Source of the DNA: DASUAO01 sp046484625
Lineage (GTDB): Bacteria > Actinomycetota > Acidimicrobiia > IMCC26256 > PALSA-555
Length of the DNA: 47,993 bases
Assembly (NCBI GenBank): GCA_046484625.1
Contig: JAWOIO010000091.1
Span: 1-47,993 of the forward strand
Direction of reading: 5' to 3'
Part shown: one piece after another, positions 15,629 through 23,668 of the stretch
How the letters are laid out: every line of letters begins with the position of its first letter
How positions within the stretch are numbered: position 1 is the first letter of the stretch
Notes under the pieces: generated by a model
Seen by the model: the letters and a program-made list of their open reading frames with translations, nothing else
What the model was told of the DNA's origin: nothing
Database searches by the model: none
Position numbers and translations under genes: made by a program

Positions 15629-17821
15629 CTACGGGTCGCGCGGAAGGCCAAGGACGCGCTCGCCGATGATGTTGCGCTGGATCTCGCTCGTGCCGCCGGC
15701 GATGGTCAGGTTGCGGTTGAACAGGAAGCCCCGACTCCACGTCTGACCCTCGCCGTCGGCGATCGCCCCGTCGACGCCGACGATGCCGAGGCCGACCTCC
15801 TGGACGTGCTGGTCGTGCTCGACACCCAACAGCTTGCGGACCGAGGCCTCGGAGCCACTCGGGTCGGCACCGGCGAGCGCGGCCAGGGTCAGGCGGTACC
15901 CGAGGCAGGCCAGCGCGTGGGCGCGGGCCACGAGACCGCCCACCTCGTCGAGCACCAGCGGGTCGTCGGCGAGCCCGCGCGCCCCGATCACCTTGAGGAT
16001 CTGCTCGAGGCCGTGCCCGAAGCTCATCCCGCTGCCCATGAACACGCGCTCGTTCGCCAACGTCGTGCGCGCCGCGCGCCATCCGTCGTGCTCGGCGCCG
16101 ACGAGGCAGTCGTCGGGGATGAACGCGTCGTCGAAGAACACCTCGTTGAACATCGACTCGCCGGTGAGCTCGCGCAAGGGGCGGATCGACAGACCCTCCG
16201 TGCGCTTCATGTCGACCATGAAGCACGAGATCCCGTCGTGCTTGGGCACATCGGGGTTCGTGCGCGCGAGGAGGATGCCCCAGTCGGCGAAGTGCGCCAT
16301 CGAGGTCCACACCTTCTGGCCGCTGACGAGCCAGCCGCCCTCGACTCGGGTGGCCCGCGTCGAAAGGCTGGCGAGGTCCGAGCCGGCGCCCGGTTCGCTG
16401 AAGAGCTGGCACCAGACCACCTCGCCGCGCAACGTCGGCGGGATCCACCGCTCCTGCTGCTCACTGGTCCCGTACATGATCACCGGGGGCAACGCCCATC
16501 CGCCGACCATGATCCCCGGACGCGCGACCTTCGCGGCGCGGAACTCCTCCTCGATCACCACCTGCTCGAGCGCCTTCGCGCCCCGCCCGAACGGCTCGGG
16601 CCAGGTGGGGACGATGTAGCCGGCGTCCGCGACCCGGCGATGCTGCTCGTCGGAAGGAAGATCCTTCACCTCGTCGAGGAACGCCCGGACCTCGGACCGC
16701 GCCTCGTCGCCCTCGTCGCCGAGATCGACCGTCAGCCCGCGTCGCGTTCCGGCGAGGGCGAGACGGCACACGTTCTGGCGCCATCCCGACGCGGGTCCGA
16801 TCAGGCTCCGGAGGGTCATCGCGCGCCGGAGGTAGGCGTGCGCGTCGTGCTCCCAGGTGAACCCGATGCCGCCGAGCACCTGGATGCAGTCCTTGGCGTT
16901 CACGAACGCCGCGTCGATCGCGAGTGCGATCGCGGTCGCACTGGCCAGTGCGCGCTCTCGGGGGTCGTCGTCGACGGCACGGGCCGCGTCCCATGCCGCC
17001 GCACGCGCAAGCTCGACTCTGGCGATCATGTCGGCGCATTTGTGCTTCACACCCTGGAACTGCCCGATCGGCCGACCGAACTGCACTCGGTCCTTGGCGT
17101 AGGTCGCGGCAGTGTCGACACACCACTGCGCAACGCCCACGAGCTCGGCCGCGGCGAGGACCGCGCCCACGTCGACGACGCGTTCGGTGTCGACGCCATC
17201 GAGGATCCGAGCGGCGGGCACCGACACGTCGTCCGCGACGAGCTCGGCGACGCGCCGCGTCGGGTCCAGGCTCGGGAGCTCGCTGATGCTGAGCTCGTCG
17301 GCTCGGAGCGCGACCCAACAGACGTCGTCGTCGACGCTCGCCGGAGCGACGACCACGTCGGCGCCGGCGCCGCCAACGACCGGTCGTGCGCTTCCCGAGA
17401 CCGCGACGCCGTCGTCGGTCTTCGTCGCCGTGAACCCGCATCCCGTGCCGCCCGCGAGGGCTCCGACGATCTCGCCCGAGGCGAGCCCCGGGAGCAGCTC
17501 CTTGCGAGCGCCTTCGTTGGCCGAGCTCGCGACCACCGCGGAGGCCAACATGGTCGGGAGCATCGGTCCCGGAGCGAGGGAGCGTCCGAGCTCCTCGAGC
17601 ACCACCGCGAGCTCGGGGCTCGCGTATCCGGAGCCGCCCGCGTCCTCCGCGATGTGCAGACCGAGCCAGCCCTGCTCGGCGAAGCCGTGCCAGTACGGCG
17701 GAAGCGCGTCGTGCTCGGAGTCGAGCGCGGTCCGGCGCACACCGGCGACGTCGTGACGCTCGAGCCAGCCCCCTACGGCCTCGTGCAGCGCGAGGTGCTC
17801 TTCGGTCGTCCCGATCGGCAT
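15629..17821 (-). CDS. fused two-domain acyl-CoA dehydrogenase (FadE34-like)
   Basis: A 730-aa protein made of two complete acyl-CoA dehydrogenase units, equivalent to joining both subunits of a heteromeric FadE. Unit 1 (about 1-350) contains YAKDRVQFGRPIGQFQGVKH and VLGGIGFTWEHDAH. Unit 2 (about 365-730) contains WCQLFSEPGAGSDLASL and ends with GTSEIQRNIIGERVLGLP. Mycobacterium tuberculosis FadE34 (about 711 aa) has this layout and belongs to the steroid side-chain dehydrogenases; a similar bulky substrate is plausible but inferred. ATG 17821 lies 7 nt after a TAGGAT -10 box, so the mRNA is probably leaderless. A ferredoxin gene lies 33 nt upstream on the same strand with an almost identical promoter. 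Confidence 0.9.
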   Translation of the reverse strand: MPIGTTEEHLALHEAVGGWLERHDVAGVRRTALDSEHDALPPYWHGFAEQGWLGLHIAEDAGGSGYASPELAVVLEELGRSLAPGPMLPTMLASAVVASSANEGARKELLPGLASGEIVGALAGGTGCGFTATKTDDGVAVSGSARPVVGGAGADVVVAPASVDDDVCWVALRADELSISELPSLDPTRRVAELVADDVSVPAARILDGVDTERVVDVGAVLAAAELVGVAQWCVDTAATYAKDRVQFGRPIGQFQGVKHKCADMIARVELARAAAWDAARAVDDDPRERALASATAIALAIDAAFVNAKDCIQVLGGIGFTWEHDAHAYLRRAMTLRSLIGPASGWRQNVCRLALAGTRRGLTVDLGDEGDEARSEVRAFLDEVKDLPSDEQHRRVADAGYIVPTWPEPFGRGAKALEQVVIEEEFRAAKVARPGIMVGGWALPPVIMYGTSEQQERWIPPTLRGEVVWCQLFSEPGAGSDLASLSTRATRVEGGWLVSGQKVWTSMAHFADWGILLARTNPDVPKHDGISCFMVDMKRTEGLSIRPLRELTGESMFNEVFFDDAFIPDDCLVGAEHDGWRAARTTLANERVFMGSGMSFGHGLEQILKVIGARGLADDPLVLDEVGGLVARAHALACLGYRLTLAALAGADPSGSEASVRKLLGVEHDQHVQEVGLGIVGVDGAIADGEGQTWSRGFLFNRNLTIAGGTSEIQRNIIGERVLGLPRDP

Positions 17822-17828
17822 GGCGTCG

Positions 17829-17834
17829 ATCCTA
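17829..17834 (-). promoter_or_regulatory. -10 box of a probable leaderless promoter
   Basis: TAGGAT is read on the minus strand, 7 nt before the ATG of the fused acyl-CoA dehydrogenase. The 16 nt from this box through the ATG differ at one position from the promoter of the ferredoxin gene next door. Confidence 0.6.
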
Positions 17835-17854
17835 GGAGCCGCCCCGATCGTGAA

Positions 17855-18064
17855 TCAGACGAGGCGCTCGTCGCCTCGCCACACCGAGATCGCGCCGGTC
17901 GGACAGCCTTTCGCCCCCAGCACGACCTTGTCCTCGGGATCGCCTTCCGGGTTCGTCACCCGGGCGAGCCCGTCAGCACCGAGCTCGAACGTCGCGGGAG
18001 CCCAGTAGACGCACTGACCCTGGCCCATGCACACGTCGTGGTCGATCTCGATGCGCAGCGCCAT
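17855..18064 (-). CDS. single-cluster ferredoxin ([3Fe-4S]-type pattern)
   Basis: Small cytoplasmic electron carrier of 69 aa. Cys12, Cys18 and Cys54 form the C-x5-C...C-P pattern (CMGQGQC and KGCPTGAI). That spacing is typical of [3Fe-4S] ferredoxins that feed cytochromes P450 or related oxygenases in actinobacteria. There is no P450 in the window, so the partner is elsewhere or may be a flavoenzyme. ATG 18064 gives the normal length and lies 7 nt after TAGGAT, whose first three bases are also the TAG stop of the kinase gene upstream. It sits between the FGGY kinase (10 nt gap) and the fused dehydrogenase. Confidence 0.9.
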   Translation of the reverse strand: MALRIEIDHDVCMGQGQCVYWAPATFELGADGLARVTNPEGDPEDKVVLGAKGCPTGAISVWRGDERLV

Positions 18065-18071
18065 CGCGTCG

Positions 18072-18077
18072 ATCCTA
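18072..18077 (-). promoter_or_regulatory. -10 box of a probable leaderless promoter, overlapping a stop codon
   Basis: TAGGAT on the minus strand, 7 nt before the ferredoxin ATG. The TAG is also the stop codon of the FGGY kinase. Confidence 0.55.
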
Positions 18078-19454
18078 CGTGGGGCTCGCGCCGGCGACCG
18101 CGAGGAACCGCTGGTAGCGCGCCTCCGTCGGGGCGACCCACGCCGCGTCGGCTTCGAGCCGACGACCGACGCGGGCCCAGCGCCGTCCTTCGGTCATCGC
18201 GATCGGGTCCTCGAGTCCCGCGGCGATCCGCGCCAACCACGCCGAGCCCAGGGCACCGCCTTCCGGGACGGCCACGCACTCGATCGGGACCTGCGTCGCG
18301 TCGGCGACCGCGTGCAGCCAATCGTCGACTCGGTTACCCCCGCCGCTCACGACCAGTCGGCGCGGTGCGAAGTCGGTGTGCGTCCGGACGGTGTCGATCA
18401 CTCTGCGGACGACGAAGCCCGACGCCTCGAACGCGGCGCGTCGGACCGATGTCGCGTCGTGCGTCAGATCCAGGTCGATGAGCGACGCGCGACGGTCCGG
18501 ATCGTGGAAGGGCGTCCGCTCCCCGCGCGGGTACGGCACCCACACCGGCACCCGGTCCGGCTCCGGTGCTGCAGTCGCGTCGCCCAGCAGCCCCGCGGCC
18601 CAGTTGCAGAACAGCCCGCCCGCGTTCGACGGTCCGCCCACCAGGAGCTTCCCGGCGGCCGTGTGCGGGATGGTCCAGAACCCGGGGACGTTCACCTCGG
18701 AGCCGTCGTCAGGTGCGTCGACCACCGCCCACACGATGAGCGTGGTGCCGAGGATGACGAACACGTCGCCTGCGTGGTCGGCGCCGGCGACCAGCTGCTC
18801 CGCGAGCGCGTCCACGCAGCCCGACGCCAAGGGCGGGCCGTCGCCGTAGATCCGGCCGGCCTCCCAACCGGTGGGGACCAGCCGCGGGAACTGCTCGACG
18901 CGGGCTCCCGCCGCGGCAGCGACCTCGGCGTCCCACCCGGTCCAGTCGAACAGCGGGTAGGTGGACGCCGCGGTGGCCGTGTCGAGCACGCCCTCACCAC
19001 AGAGCGCGTGGTTCGCGACCGCCTGCGCCGGCCAGTAGCCGGCCGCGTCGGGCGCCTCGGCCGCGCACCAGCGCAGGAACCCGAGGAGCTCTCCGCTCTC
19101 GGCAGGACTGCCGTCGGCGCGTTCGCGTCCGCCGCCCGCGCGGCCGCGCTCGTCGCCGTAGAGCAGGCCAGGGGTGATGGGGATCCCGTCGGCGTCGACC
19201 GCGCCGAGCGACGGGACCATCGCGGCGACGCTCACGCCGAGCACGTCGAGATCGGTGGAGACCACGGCGTACGCCTCGCGCGGCCCACGCCGCCACGCGA
19301 TCTCGGCGTCGTGCTGGAACCGCCCGGGGCTCGGGACCCCGACGTCGTGGGGGACGCGCGCGGTCGCGACGACGTTGCCGTCGTGGTCGGCCGCGACCGC
19401 CTTCACCGACGAGGTGCCGATGTCGAGGCCGACGGTCACCTCCTGACGGCTCAT
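18075..19454 (-). CDS. FGGY-family carbohydrate kinase
   Basis: ATP-dependent sugar or polyol kinase of 459 aa, similar in layout to xylulokinases. The N-terminal phosphate-binding motif is VGLDIGTSSVKAV (8-20); the second-domain ATP site shows VFVILGTTLIVW and LVVSGGGNRVDDWLH, and the C terminus has PEGGALGSAWLA. The length is slightly short for the family (about 480-500 aa). ATG 19454 is preferred over an in-frame GTG a few codons on. It overlaps the stop codon of the HisN-like gene in ATGA, so the two are probably translationally coupled. Kinase plus phosphatase in one unit hints at a phosphorylated polyol intermediate, but the substrate is not identifiable. Confidence 0.88.
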   Translation of the reverse strand: MSRQEVTVGLDIGTSSVKAVAADHDGNVVATARVPHDVGVPSPGRFQHDAEIAWRRGPREAYAVVSTDLDVLGVSVAAMVPSLGAVDADGIPITPGLLYGDERGRAGGGRERADGSPAESGELLGFLRWCAAEAPDAAGYWPAQAVANHALCGEGVLDTATAASTYPLFDWTGWDAEVAAAAGARVEQFPRLVPTGWEAGRIYGDGPPLASGCVDALAEQLVAGADHAGDVFVILGTTLIVWAVVDAPDDGSEVNVPGFWTIPHTAAGKLLVGGPSNAGGLFCNWAAGLLGDATAAPEPDRVPVWVPYPRGERTPFHDPDRRASLIDLDLTHDATSVRRAAFEASGFVVRRVIDTVRTHTDFAPRRLVVSGGGNRVDDWLHAVADATQVPIECVAVPEGGALGSAWLARIAAGLEDPIAMTEGRRWARVGRRLEADAAWVAPTEARYQRFLAVAGASPT

Positions 19455-20194
19455 GTGCCGGCCGTCGTCGGCGGTGCGGCACCGAGCTGCGCGAGCACCG
19501 TGTCGTGGAGCAGCGCGTTGGTCGTCACACAGCCACCCGGCCCGTCCGCCGGGCCGCCCTCGCGGTCGGTGCAGCGGCCGCCCGCCTCCTCGACGATCGG
19601 CCGCAATGCAGCGACGTCCCAGAGCGCGAGCTCGGGCTCGACCATCACGTCGGCCGCACCCTCGGCGACCAGCATGTGGCCCCAGAAGTCCCCGAACCCG
19701 ACCGCTCGCCATGCCCGCTGCGAGAGCTCGAGCATCGCCGCTTGCAGCCCGACGGCGTTCCACCCCTCGAAGTTCGCGTAGCAGAGGTGCGCGTCCTCGA
19801 GCGCGTGCACGTCGGACACCTTGATGCGGTCGCCATCAGCGTAGGCACCGCCTCCACGCGCCGCCCACCAGCGGCGCCCGAGCGCCGGGGCCGAGACCGC
19901 GCCGACGACGAGCTCGCCCTCGGCTTCCAGCGCGAGCAGCGTCGCCCACACCGGGACCCCGCGGACATAGCTCTTGGTGCCGTCGATCGGGTCGATGATC
20001 CAGCGGCGATGCCCCTCCCCAGCCGTGCCGTACTCCTCGCCGAGGATCGCGTCGCCGGGGTGGACTCGCCCGAGACGGTCCCGGATCGCGTCCTCGACCG
20101 CATGGTCTGCCTCGCTCACGGGGGTGAGGTCGGGCTTGGTCTCGACGTGGAGGTCGTGGGCCCGGAAGCGCGCGGTCGTGATCGAGTCCGCCAC
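19451..20194 (-). CDS. hisN: inositol-monophosphatase-family phosphatase, HisN-like
   Basis: Mg-dependent phosphatase of 247 aa, most like actinobacterial HisN (histidinol-phosphatase of the IMPase fold). Metal-site motifs are visible: LGEEYG, the DPIDGTKSYVRGVPVWATL block and LWDVAAL. ETKPDLTPVSEADHAVE near the N terminus is strongly HisN-like. The start is uncertain: GTG 20194 is the only ordinary start, yet the in-frame codons just upstream read SDLALALELCD, which matches the usual HisN N terminus (LxLALELAD). The true protein may thus begin about 15-25 codons earlier at a rare start such as ATT, or the original start is lost. It is coupled by ATGA to the FGGY kinase, so a role on another small phosphate is also possible. 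Confidence 0.82.
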   Translation of the reverse strand: MADSITTARFRAHDLHVETKPDLTPVSEADHAVEDAIRDRLGRVHPGDAILGEEYGTAGEGHRRWIIDPIDGTKSYVRGVPVWATLLALEAEGELVVGAVSAPALGRRWWAARGGGAYADGDRIKVSDVHALEDAHLCYANFEGWNAVGLQAAMLELSQRAWRAVGFGDFWGHMLVAEGAADVMVEPELALWDVAALRPIVEEAGGRCTDREGGPADGPGGCVTTNALLHDTVLAQLGAAPPTTAGT

Positions 20195-20336
20195 GTCGCA
20201 GAGCTCGAGCGCGAGGGCGAGGTCGGAGTCCCAGTCGGAGCCGGTGTCGGGGGCGATGCCGGGAATGTAGTGCGTCGGTGCTCGACGACGGTGCGAAACG
20301 TGAACGCCTCCGAGGTCGGCACGACCCCAGGTCCGG

Positions 20337-21518
20337 TCAGCGCTTCGGCACCTCGATCACCGTCGCCGAGCCCATGCCTCCGCCCGCACACATCGACGCG
20401 ACTCCGATCCCGCCGCCGCGCCGCCGCAGCTCGAACGCGAGCGTCGTGATCATGCGGGCGCCGGTCGCGGCCACGGGGTGCCCGAGCGAGCAGCCGCTCC
20501 CGCTGACGTTGACGATCTCGTGGTCGAAGCCGAGGATTCGGCTCGACGCGACGGCCATCGACGCGAACGCCTCGTTGATCTCGACCAGGTCGACGTCGTC
20601 GACCGAGAGCCCTGCGCGCGCGAGTGCCTTCGGGACGGCGACCGTCGGCCCGAGCCCGGTGTCGGCCGGGGGGAGGCCCGCCGACGCCCAGGACCGCACG
20701 ATCGCGAGCGGCTCGTGACCGTGCTGCTCGGCGTAGGAGGCGTCGCAGAGCACCATTGCGCACGCGCCGTCGTTGAGGCCCGAGGCGTTCCCCGCGGTGA
20801 TCGAGAACCCGGGGATCTCGGGATGCAACGGCGGCAGGGACGCGAGCTTCTCGAGGCTCGAGTCGCGACGCGGATGCTCGTCGGTGTCGAAGATCCGCGT
20901 CTCGCCCTTCCCGACCGGCACCTCGACGGCGAAGATCTCCTCCGCGAGCCGTCCCTCGTCGGTCGCCGCGATCGCCCGGCGGTGCGACTCGTAGGCCCAG
21001 TGGTCCATGTCCTCGCGGCTCACGTCGGCCTTCTGCGCGGTGTTCCAGCCGACGGTGATCGACATGTCCATCGTCGGGGCGTCGGGCGTCTCGGGGTGGC
21101 TCGGCGACAGCCACTGCTGCACGCCGCTGTAGGCCCCGGGGAGCTTCTTGAGCACCTGCGGCGACTGGCTGATCGACTCCGTCCCGCCCGCGATGACGAC
21201 GCGGTCCATGCCCGCACGGATGCTGCCGGCCGCGGTCTGCACCGCCGCCATGCCCGACGCGCAGTGCCGGTTGTGCGCGACCCCCGGCACCTCGATGAGG
21301 CCGAGCTCGATCGCGACGTACCGGGCGATGTCGCCACCGCCCTGGAGCACCTCGCCGAGCACCAGGTCGTCGACGTCCGCGGTCGCGACGCCCGATCGCT
21401 TCAGCGCGGACTCCACGGCCAGACGACCGAGGTCGAAGGCGCTGAACCCGATCAGCGAGCCGCGCCGGGCGGTCCCGATCGGTGTGCGCGCGGCTGCAAC
21501 GATGACGGCTTCACCCAT
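20337..21518 (-). CDS. acetyl-CoA acetyltransferase / 3-ketoacyl-CoA thiolase
   Basis: Complete thiolase of 393 aa, catalysing CoA-dependent cleavage of 3-ketoacyl-CoA or the reverse condensation. All catalytic blocks are present: the nucleophilic Cys86 in NRHCASGM, NEAF, the GHPVAATGAR His block, and the C-terminal CAGGGMG Cys. ATG 21518 is followed at once by the family start EAVIVAAARTPIG and preceded by a GAGGAG ribosome binding site. It is divergent from an acyl-CoA synthetase with operator site 4 in the 126-bp gap. As the only intact thiolase here, it might compensate for the broken thiolase at 7749-8257. Confidence 0.93.
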   Translation of the reverse strand: MGEAVIVAAARTPIGTARRGSLIGFSAFDLGRLAVESALKRSGVATADVDDLVLGEVLQGGGDIARYVAIELGLIEVPGVAHNRHCASGMAAVQTAAGSIRAGMDRVVIAGGTESISQSPQVLKKLPGAYSGVQQWLSPSHPETPDAPTMDMSITVGWNTAQKADVSREDMDHWAYESHRRAIAATDEGRLAEEIFAVEVPVGKGETRIFDTDEHPRRDSSLEKLASLPPLHPEIPGFSITAGNASGLNDGACAMVLCDASYAEQHGHEPLAIVRSWASAGLPPADTGLGPTVAVPKALARAGLSVDDVDLVEINEAFASMAVASSRILGFDHEIVNVSGSGCSLGHPVAATGARMITTLAFELRRRGGGIGVASMCAGGGMGSATVIEVPKR

Positions 21519-21595
21519 GACGTGGGCTCCTCGCTCGGCGTGGGGCTCGGACCGCAGCGCGGCGTTCGACGGCGCTCCGCGACGGCAGCGAGCCT

Positions 21596-21615
21596 ACCTG
21601 ACACTGCTGTCAGGT
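21596..21615. promoter_or_regulatory. operator palindrome ACCTGAC-N6-GTCAGGT, site 4 (perfect)
   Basis: The best copy in the window: both 7-bp arms are perfect around ACTGCT. It lies between the divergent thiolase and acyl-CoA synthetase genes. With the -10 box at 21632-21637, its right arm coincides with the expected -35 position (17-bp spacer) of the synthetase promoter. Confidence 0.8.
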
Positions 21616-21631
21616 CGATCGGTGCTCGCGC

Positions 21632-21637
21632 TAGGTT
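21632..21637 (+). promoter_or_regulatory. -10 box of a probable leaderless promoter
   Basis: TAGGTT lies 7 nt before GTG 21645, identical in sequence to the box at 11510-11515. It supports GTG 21645 as a leaderless start, since no ribosome binding site precedes it. Confidence 0.6.
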
Positions 21638-21644
21638 CGCACCC

Positions 21645-23162
21645 GTGCCGGAGTGGGGGGAACTCCAGGAGGACCAGCTGCGCTTCATGGCGCGGACCCT
21701 TCCCGACGAGCTCGCGTACCGGAACCTCGACGCGGGAACCTCGCTCACCTTCGCCGAGTGGGACGCCGAGTCCAACCGCCTCGCCCGCGGGCTCATCGGG
21801 CTCGGCGTCGAGCAGGGCGATCGCGTGTCGATCTTCCTGCCCGCCGAGGAGGTGCTCCGCTGGATCGTCGCGTATGCGGCGGTCCACAAGGCCGGCGCGG
21901 TCGTCGTCCCGACGAACACGCGGCTGTCGAACCCGGAGCTGGTGTCGATCCTCGGCCACGCCGAGATCGTGGTGTCGCTCACCTGCGAGGAGCTGTTGCC
22001 GACCGCGATCGCGATCGAGCCCGAGATCCCGAGCCTCCGCACGATCGTGAGCAGCGGCACGTGGGACGAGGTCCTCGACGACGACGCGTCCGACATCCAG
22101 GTGCCGGTCGCGCCCACGGATCTGGCCGATGTCATGTACACGTCGGGCACGACCGGGCTCCCGAAGGGCATCGCCGTACGCCACGACAACGCCGCGATGA
22201 TCCCCAACCACGAGCCCCACTGGACGGGCGGTGGCTGGCTCCACGGCGCGCCGATGTTCACGTTCGCCGGGATCGCGTTCATCTACAACCCCATGAAGAT
22301 GGGGCTCACCGCGCTCTACCACCCGAAGTTCGACGCCGGCCGGTGGCTCCGCCATGTCGAGACGGAACGCCCGACCCACACGATGCTCGTCCCGGCGTTC
22401 GCCGAGCTGATCGTCGCCCACCCCGACTTCGCGACCGCCGACCTTTCGAGCCTCGTGCAGGTGTCGATCGGGAGCGCACCCATCGCGCCGAAGACCCACC
22501 AGATCCTCATCGAGCGACTCCCCGATGCCAACGTCGGCAACTCGTTCGGGATGAGCGAAGCCGGACCGGCGTACATCGTGATGCCACCCGAGGAGATCCC
22601 GAAGCGCATCGGCTCGGTGGGCAAGCCGATCGGCCCCATGGAGATCCGCATCGTCGACGAGGACGACCACGACCTCCCGGCACGGGACGTCGGTGAGCTG
22701 CTCATGCGCATGCAGGGGAAGCAGCGCGAGTACTACAAGGACGATACCGCGACCGCGAGCACCTGGACGCCGGACGGCTGGCTGCGCACCGGCGATCTCG
22801 CGTACCTCGACGAGGAGGGCTACCTCTACATCTGCGGTCGCAAGAAGGACATGATCATCCGCGGCGGCAACAACATCTACGCCACCGACGTCGAGGCGGT
22901 GCTGCTCGAGCACCCCGACATCCAGGAGGCCGCCGTCGTCGGCGTGCCGCACGCCGTCCTGGGTGAGGACGTCGGCGCGTGGGTCGTGTGCAAGCCGGGC
23001 ACGAGCCTCGACGCCGCGGCGCTCGACGCCTTCTGCGCCGAGCGGCTCGCCGACTACAAGCGTCCCCGGGTCGTGCACTTCACCGACGAGCTGCCCCGCA
23101 ACGCCGTCGGCAAGGTGCTCAAGCACCGCCTGCGCGAGGACGCGGCTACATTCCGGACCTGA
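21645..23162 (+). CDS. acyl-CoA synthetase / AMP-dependent ligase
   Basis: ANL-superfamily ligase of 505 aa. The P-loop YTSGTTGLPKG is at 165-175, the A5 region NSFGMSEAGPAY is intact, the A8 region reads LRTGDLAYLDEEGYLYICGR, and the catalytic Lys490 lies in AVGKVLKHRLR. GTG 21645 is chosen because a TAGGTT -10 box precedes it by 7 nt and the conserved N terminus follows; the longer open frame upstream is antisense to the thiolase. It is the first gene of a five-gene same-strand run (21645-26486). Operator site 4 lies before it and site 5 overlaps its stop codon. Substrate unknown. Confidence 0.92.
   Translation: MPEWGELQEDQLRFMARTLPDELAYRNLDAGTSLTFAEWDAESNRLARGLIGLGVEQGDRVSIFLPAEEVLRWIVAYAAVHKAGAVVVPTNTRLSNPELVSILGHAEIVVSLTCEELLPTAIAIEPEIPSLRTIVSSGTWDEVLDDDASDIQVPVAPTDLADVMYTSGTTGLPKGIAVRHDNAAMIPNHEPHWTGGGWLHGAPMFTFAGIAFIYNPMKMGLTALYHPKFDAGRWLRHVETERPTHTMLVPAFAELIVAHPDFATADLSSLVQVSIGSAPIAPKTHQILIERLPDANVGNSFGMSEAGPAYIVMPPEEIPKRIGSVGKPIGPMEIRIVDEDDHDLPARDVGELLMRMQGKQREYYKDDTATASTWTPDGWLRTGDLAYLDEEGYLYICGRKKDMIIRGGNNIYATDVEAVLLEHPDIQEAAVVGVPHAVLGEDVGAWVVCKPGTSLDAAALDAFCAERLADYKRPRVVHFTDELPRNAVGKVLKHRLREDAATFRT
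23147..23152 (+). promoter_or_regulatory. -10 box before the FAS1-like dehydratase operon
   Basis: TACATT inside the last codons of the acyl-CoA synthetase. Transcription would start near 23159, at the left arm of operator site 5, giving a leader with AAGGAG before the GTG at 23206. Confidence 0.5.
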
Positions 23163-23174
23163 CGTCACCGTCAG
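23157..23174. promoter_or_regulatory. operator palindrome ACCTGAC-N6-GTCAG, site 5
   Basis: ACCTGAC-GTCACC-GTCAG overlaps the stop codon of the acyl-CoA synthetase and the predicted transcription start of the next gene. It could be a second control point inside the five-gene run. Confidence 0.72.
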
Positions 23175-23205
23175 CATCCCCACCACGAAGAAGGAGCACG
23201 AGCCC

Positions 23206-23661
23206 GTGGCACTCACCGAGCTCAAGGGTCAGAGCACCGGCACGCAGACCGTCGTGGTCGAGCGGGGCCCGGTCAAGGTCTTCGCCCAGGCGCTCATGGA
23301 CGACGACCCGGCGTACCAGGGCGACGCGGCCCCGGTCCCCCCCACGTTCCCCTTCGTCATGTCCTACTGGGGATCGATGGGCCAGGGCGGCGCCGCCGGG
23401 CTGCCCATCGAGAAGCTCCGTGGCCCCGGTCGGGCCATCCTGCACGGTGAGCAGGCCTTCGAGTACTACCGCTGGCCCAAGGTCGGCGACGTGCTCGAGG
23501 GCACGGGCACGATCAGCGACGTCTACGAGAAGGAGAAGTCGAGCGGCGGCAAGCTCGAGTTCTACGTCACCGAGACGGACTGGAAGGACGCCACGACCGG
23601 CGAGCCGGTCTGCAAGGCGATCTTCACCCTCGCGATCAACGTCCGCCCGCCGAAGGAGTAG
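23206..23661 (+). CDS. FAS1-like dehydratase domain protein (hot-dog fold)
   Basis: Single-domain protein of 151 aa, paralogous to the 5364-5864 product: STGTQTVVVERGPVKVFAQ aligns with STGAYRVRVERGPVEFFA, PVPPTFPFVM with APPTFSFAM, and LHGEQAFEYYRWPKVGDVL with the matching strand. These proteins usually supply one half of a two-subunit (R)-enoyl-CoA hydratase. The second subunit is not in this operon. GTG 23206 follows AAGGAG (23190-23195). The VOC gene starts 7 nt after the stop. Role as hydratase subunit in the same acyl-CoA pathway as the flanking synthetases is inferred. Confidence 0.82.
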   Translation: MALTELKGQSTGTQTVVVERGPVKVFAQALMDDDPAYQGDAAPVPPTFPFVMSYWGSMGQGGAAGLPIEKLRGPGRAILHGEQAFEYYRWPKVGDVLEGTGTISDVYEKEKSSGGKLEFYVTETDWKDATTGEPVCKAIFTLAINVRPPKE

Positions 23662-23668
23662 CGCCCCG

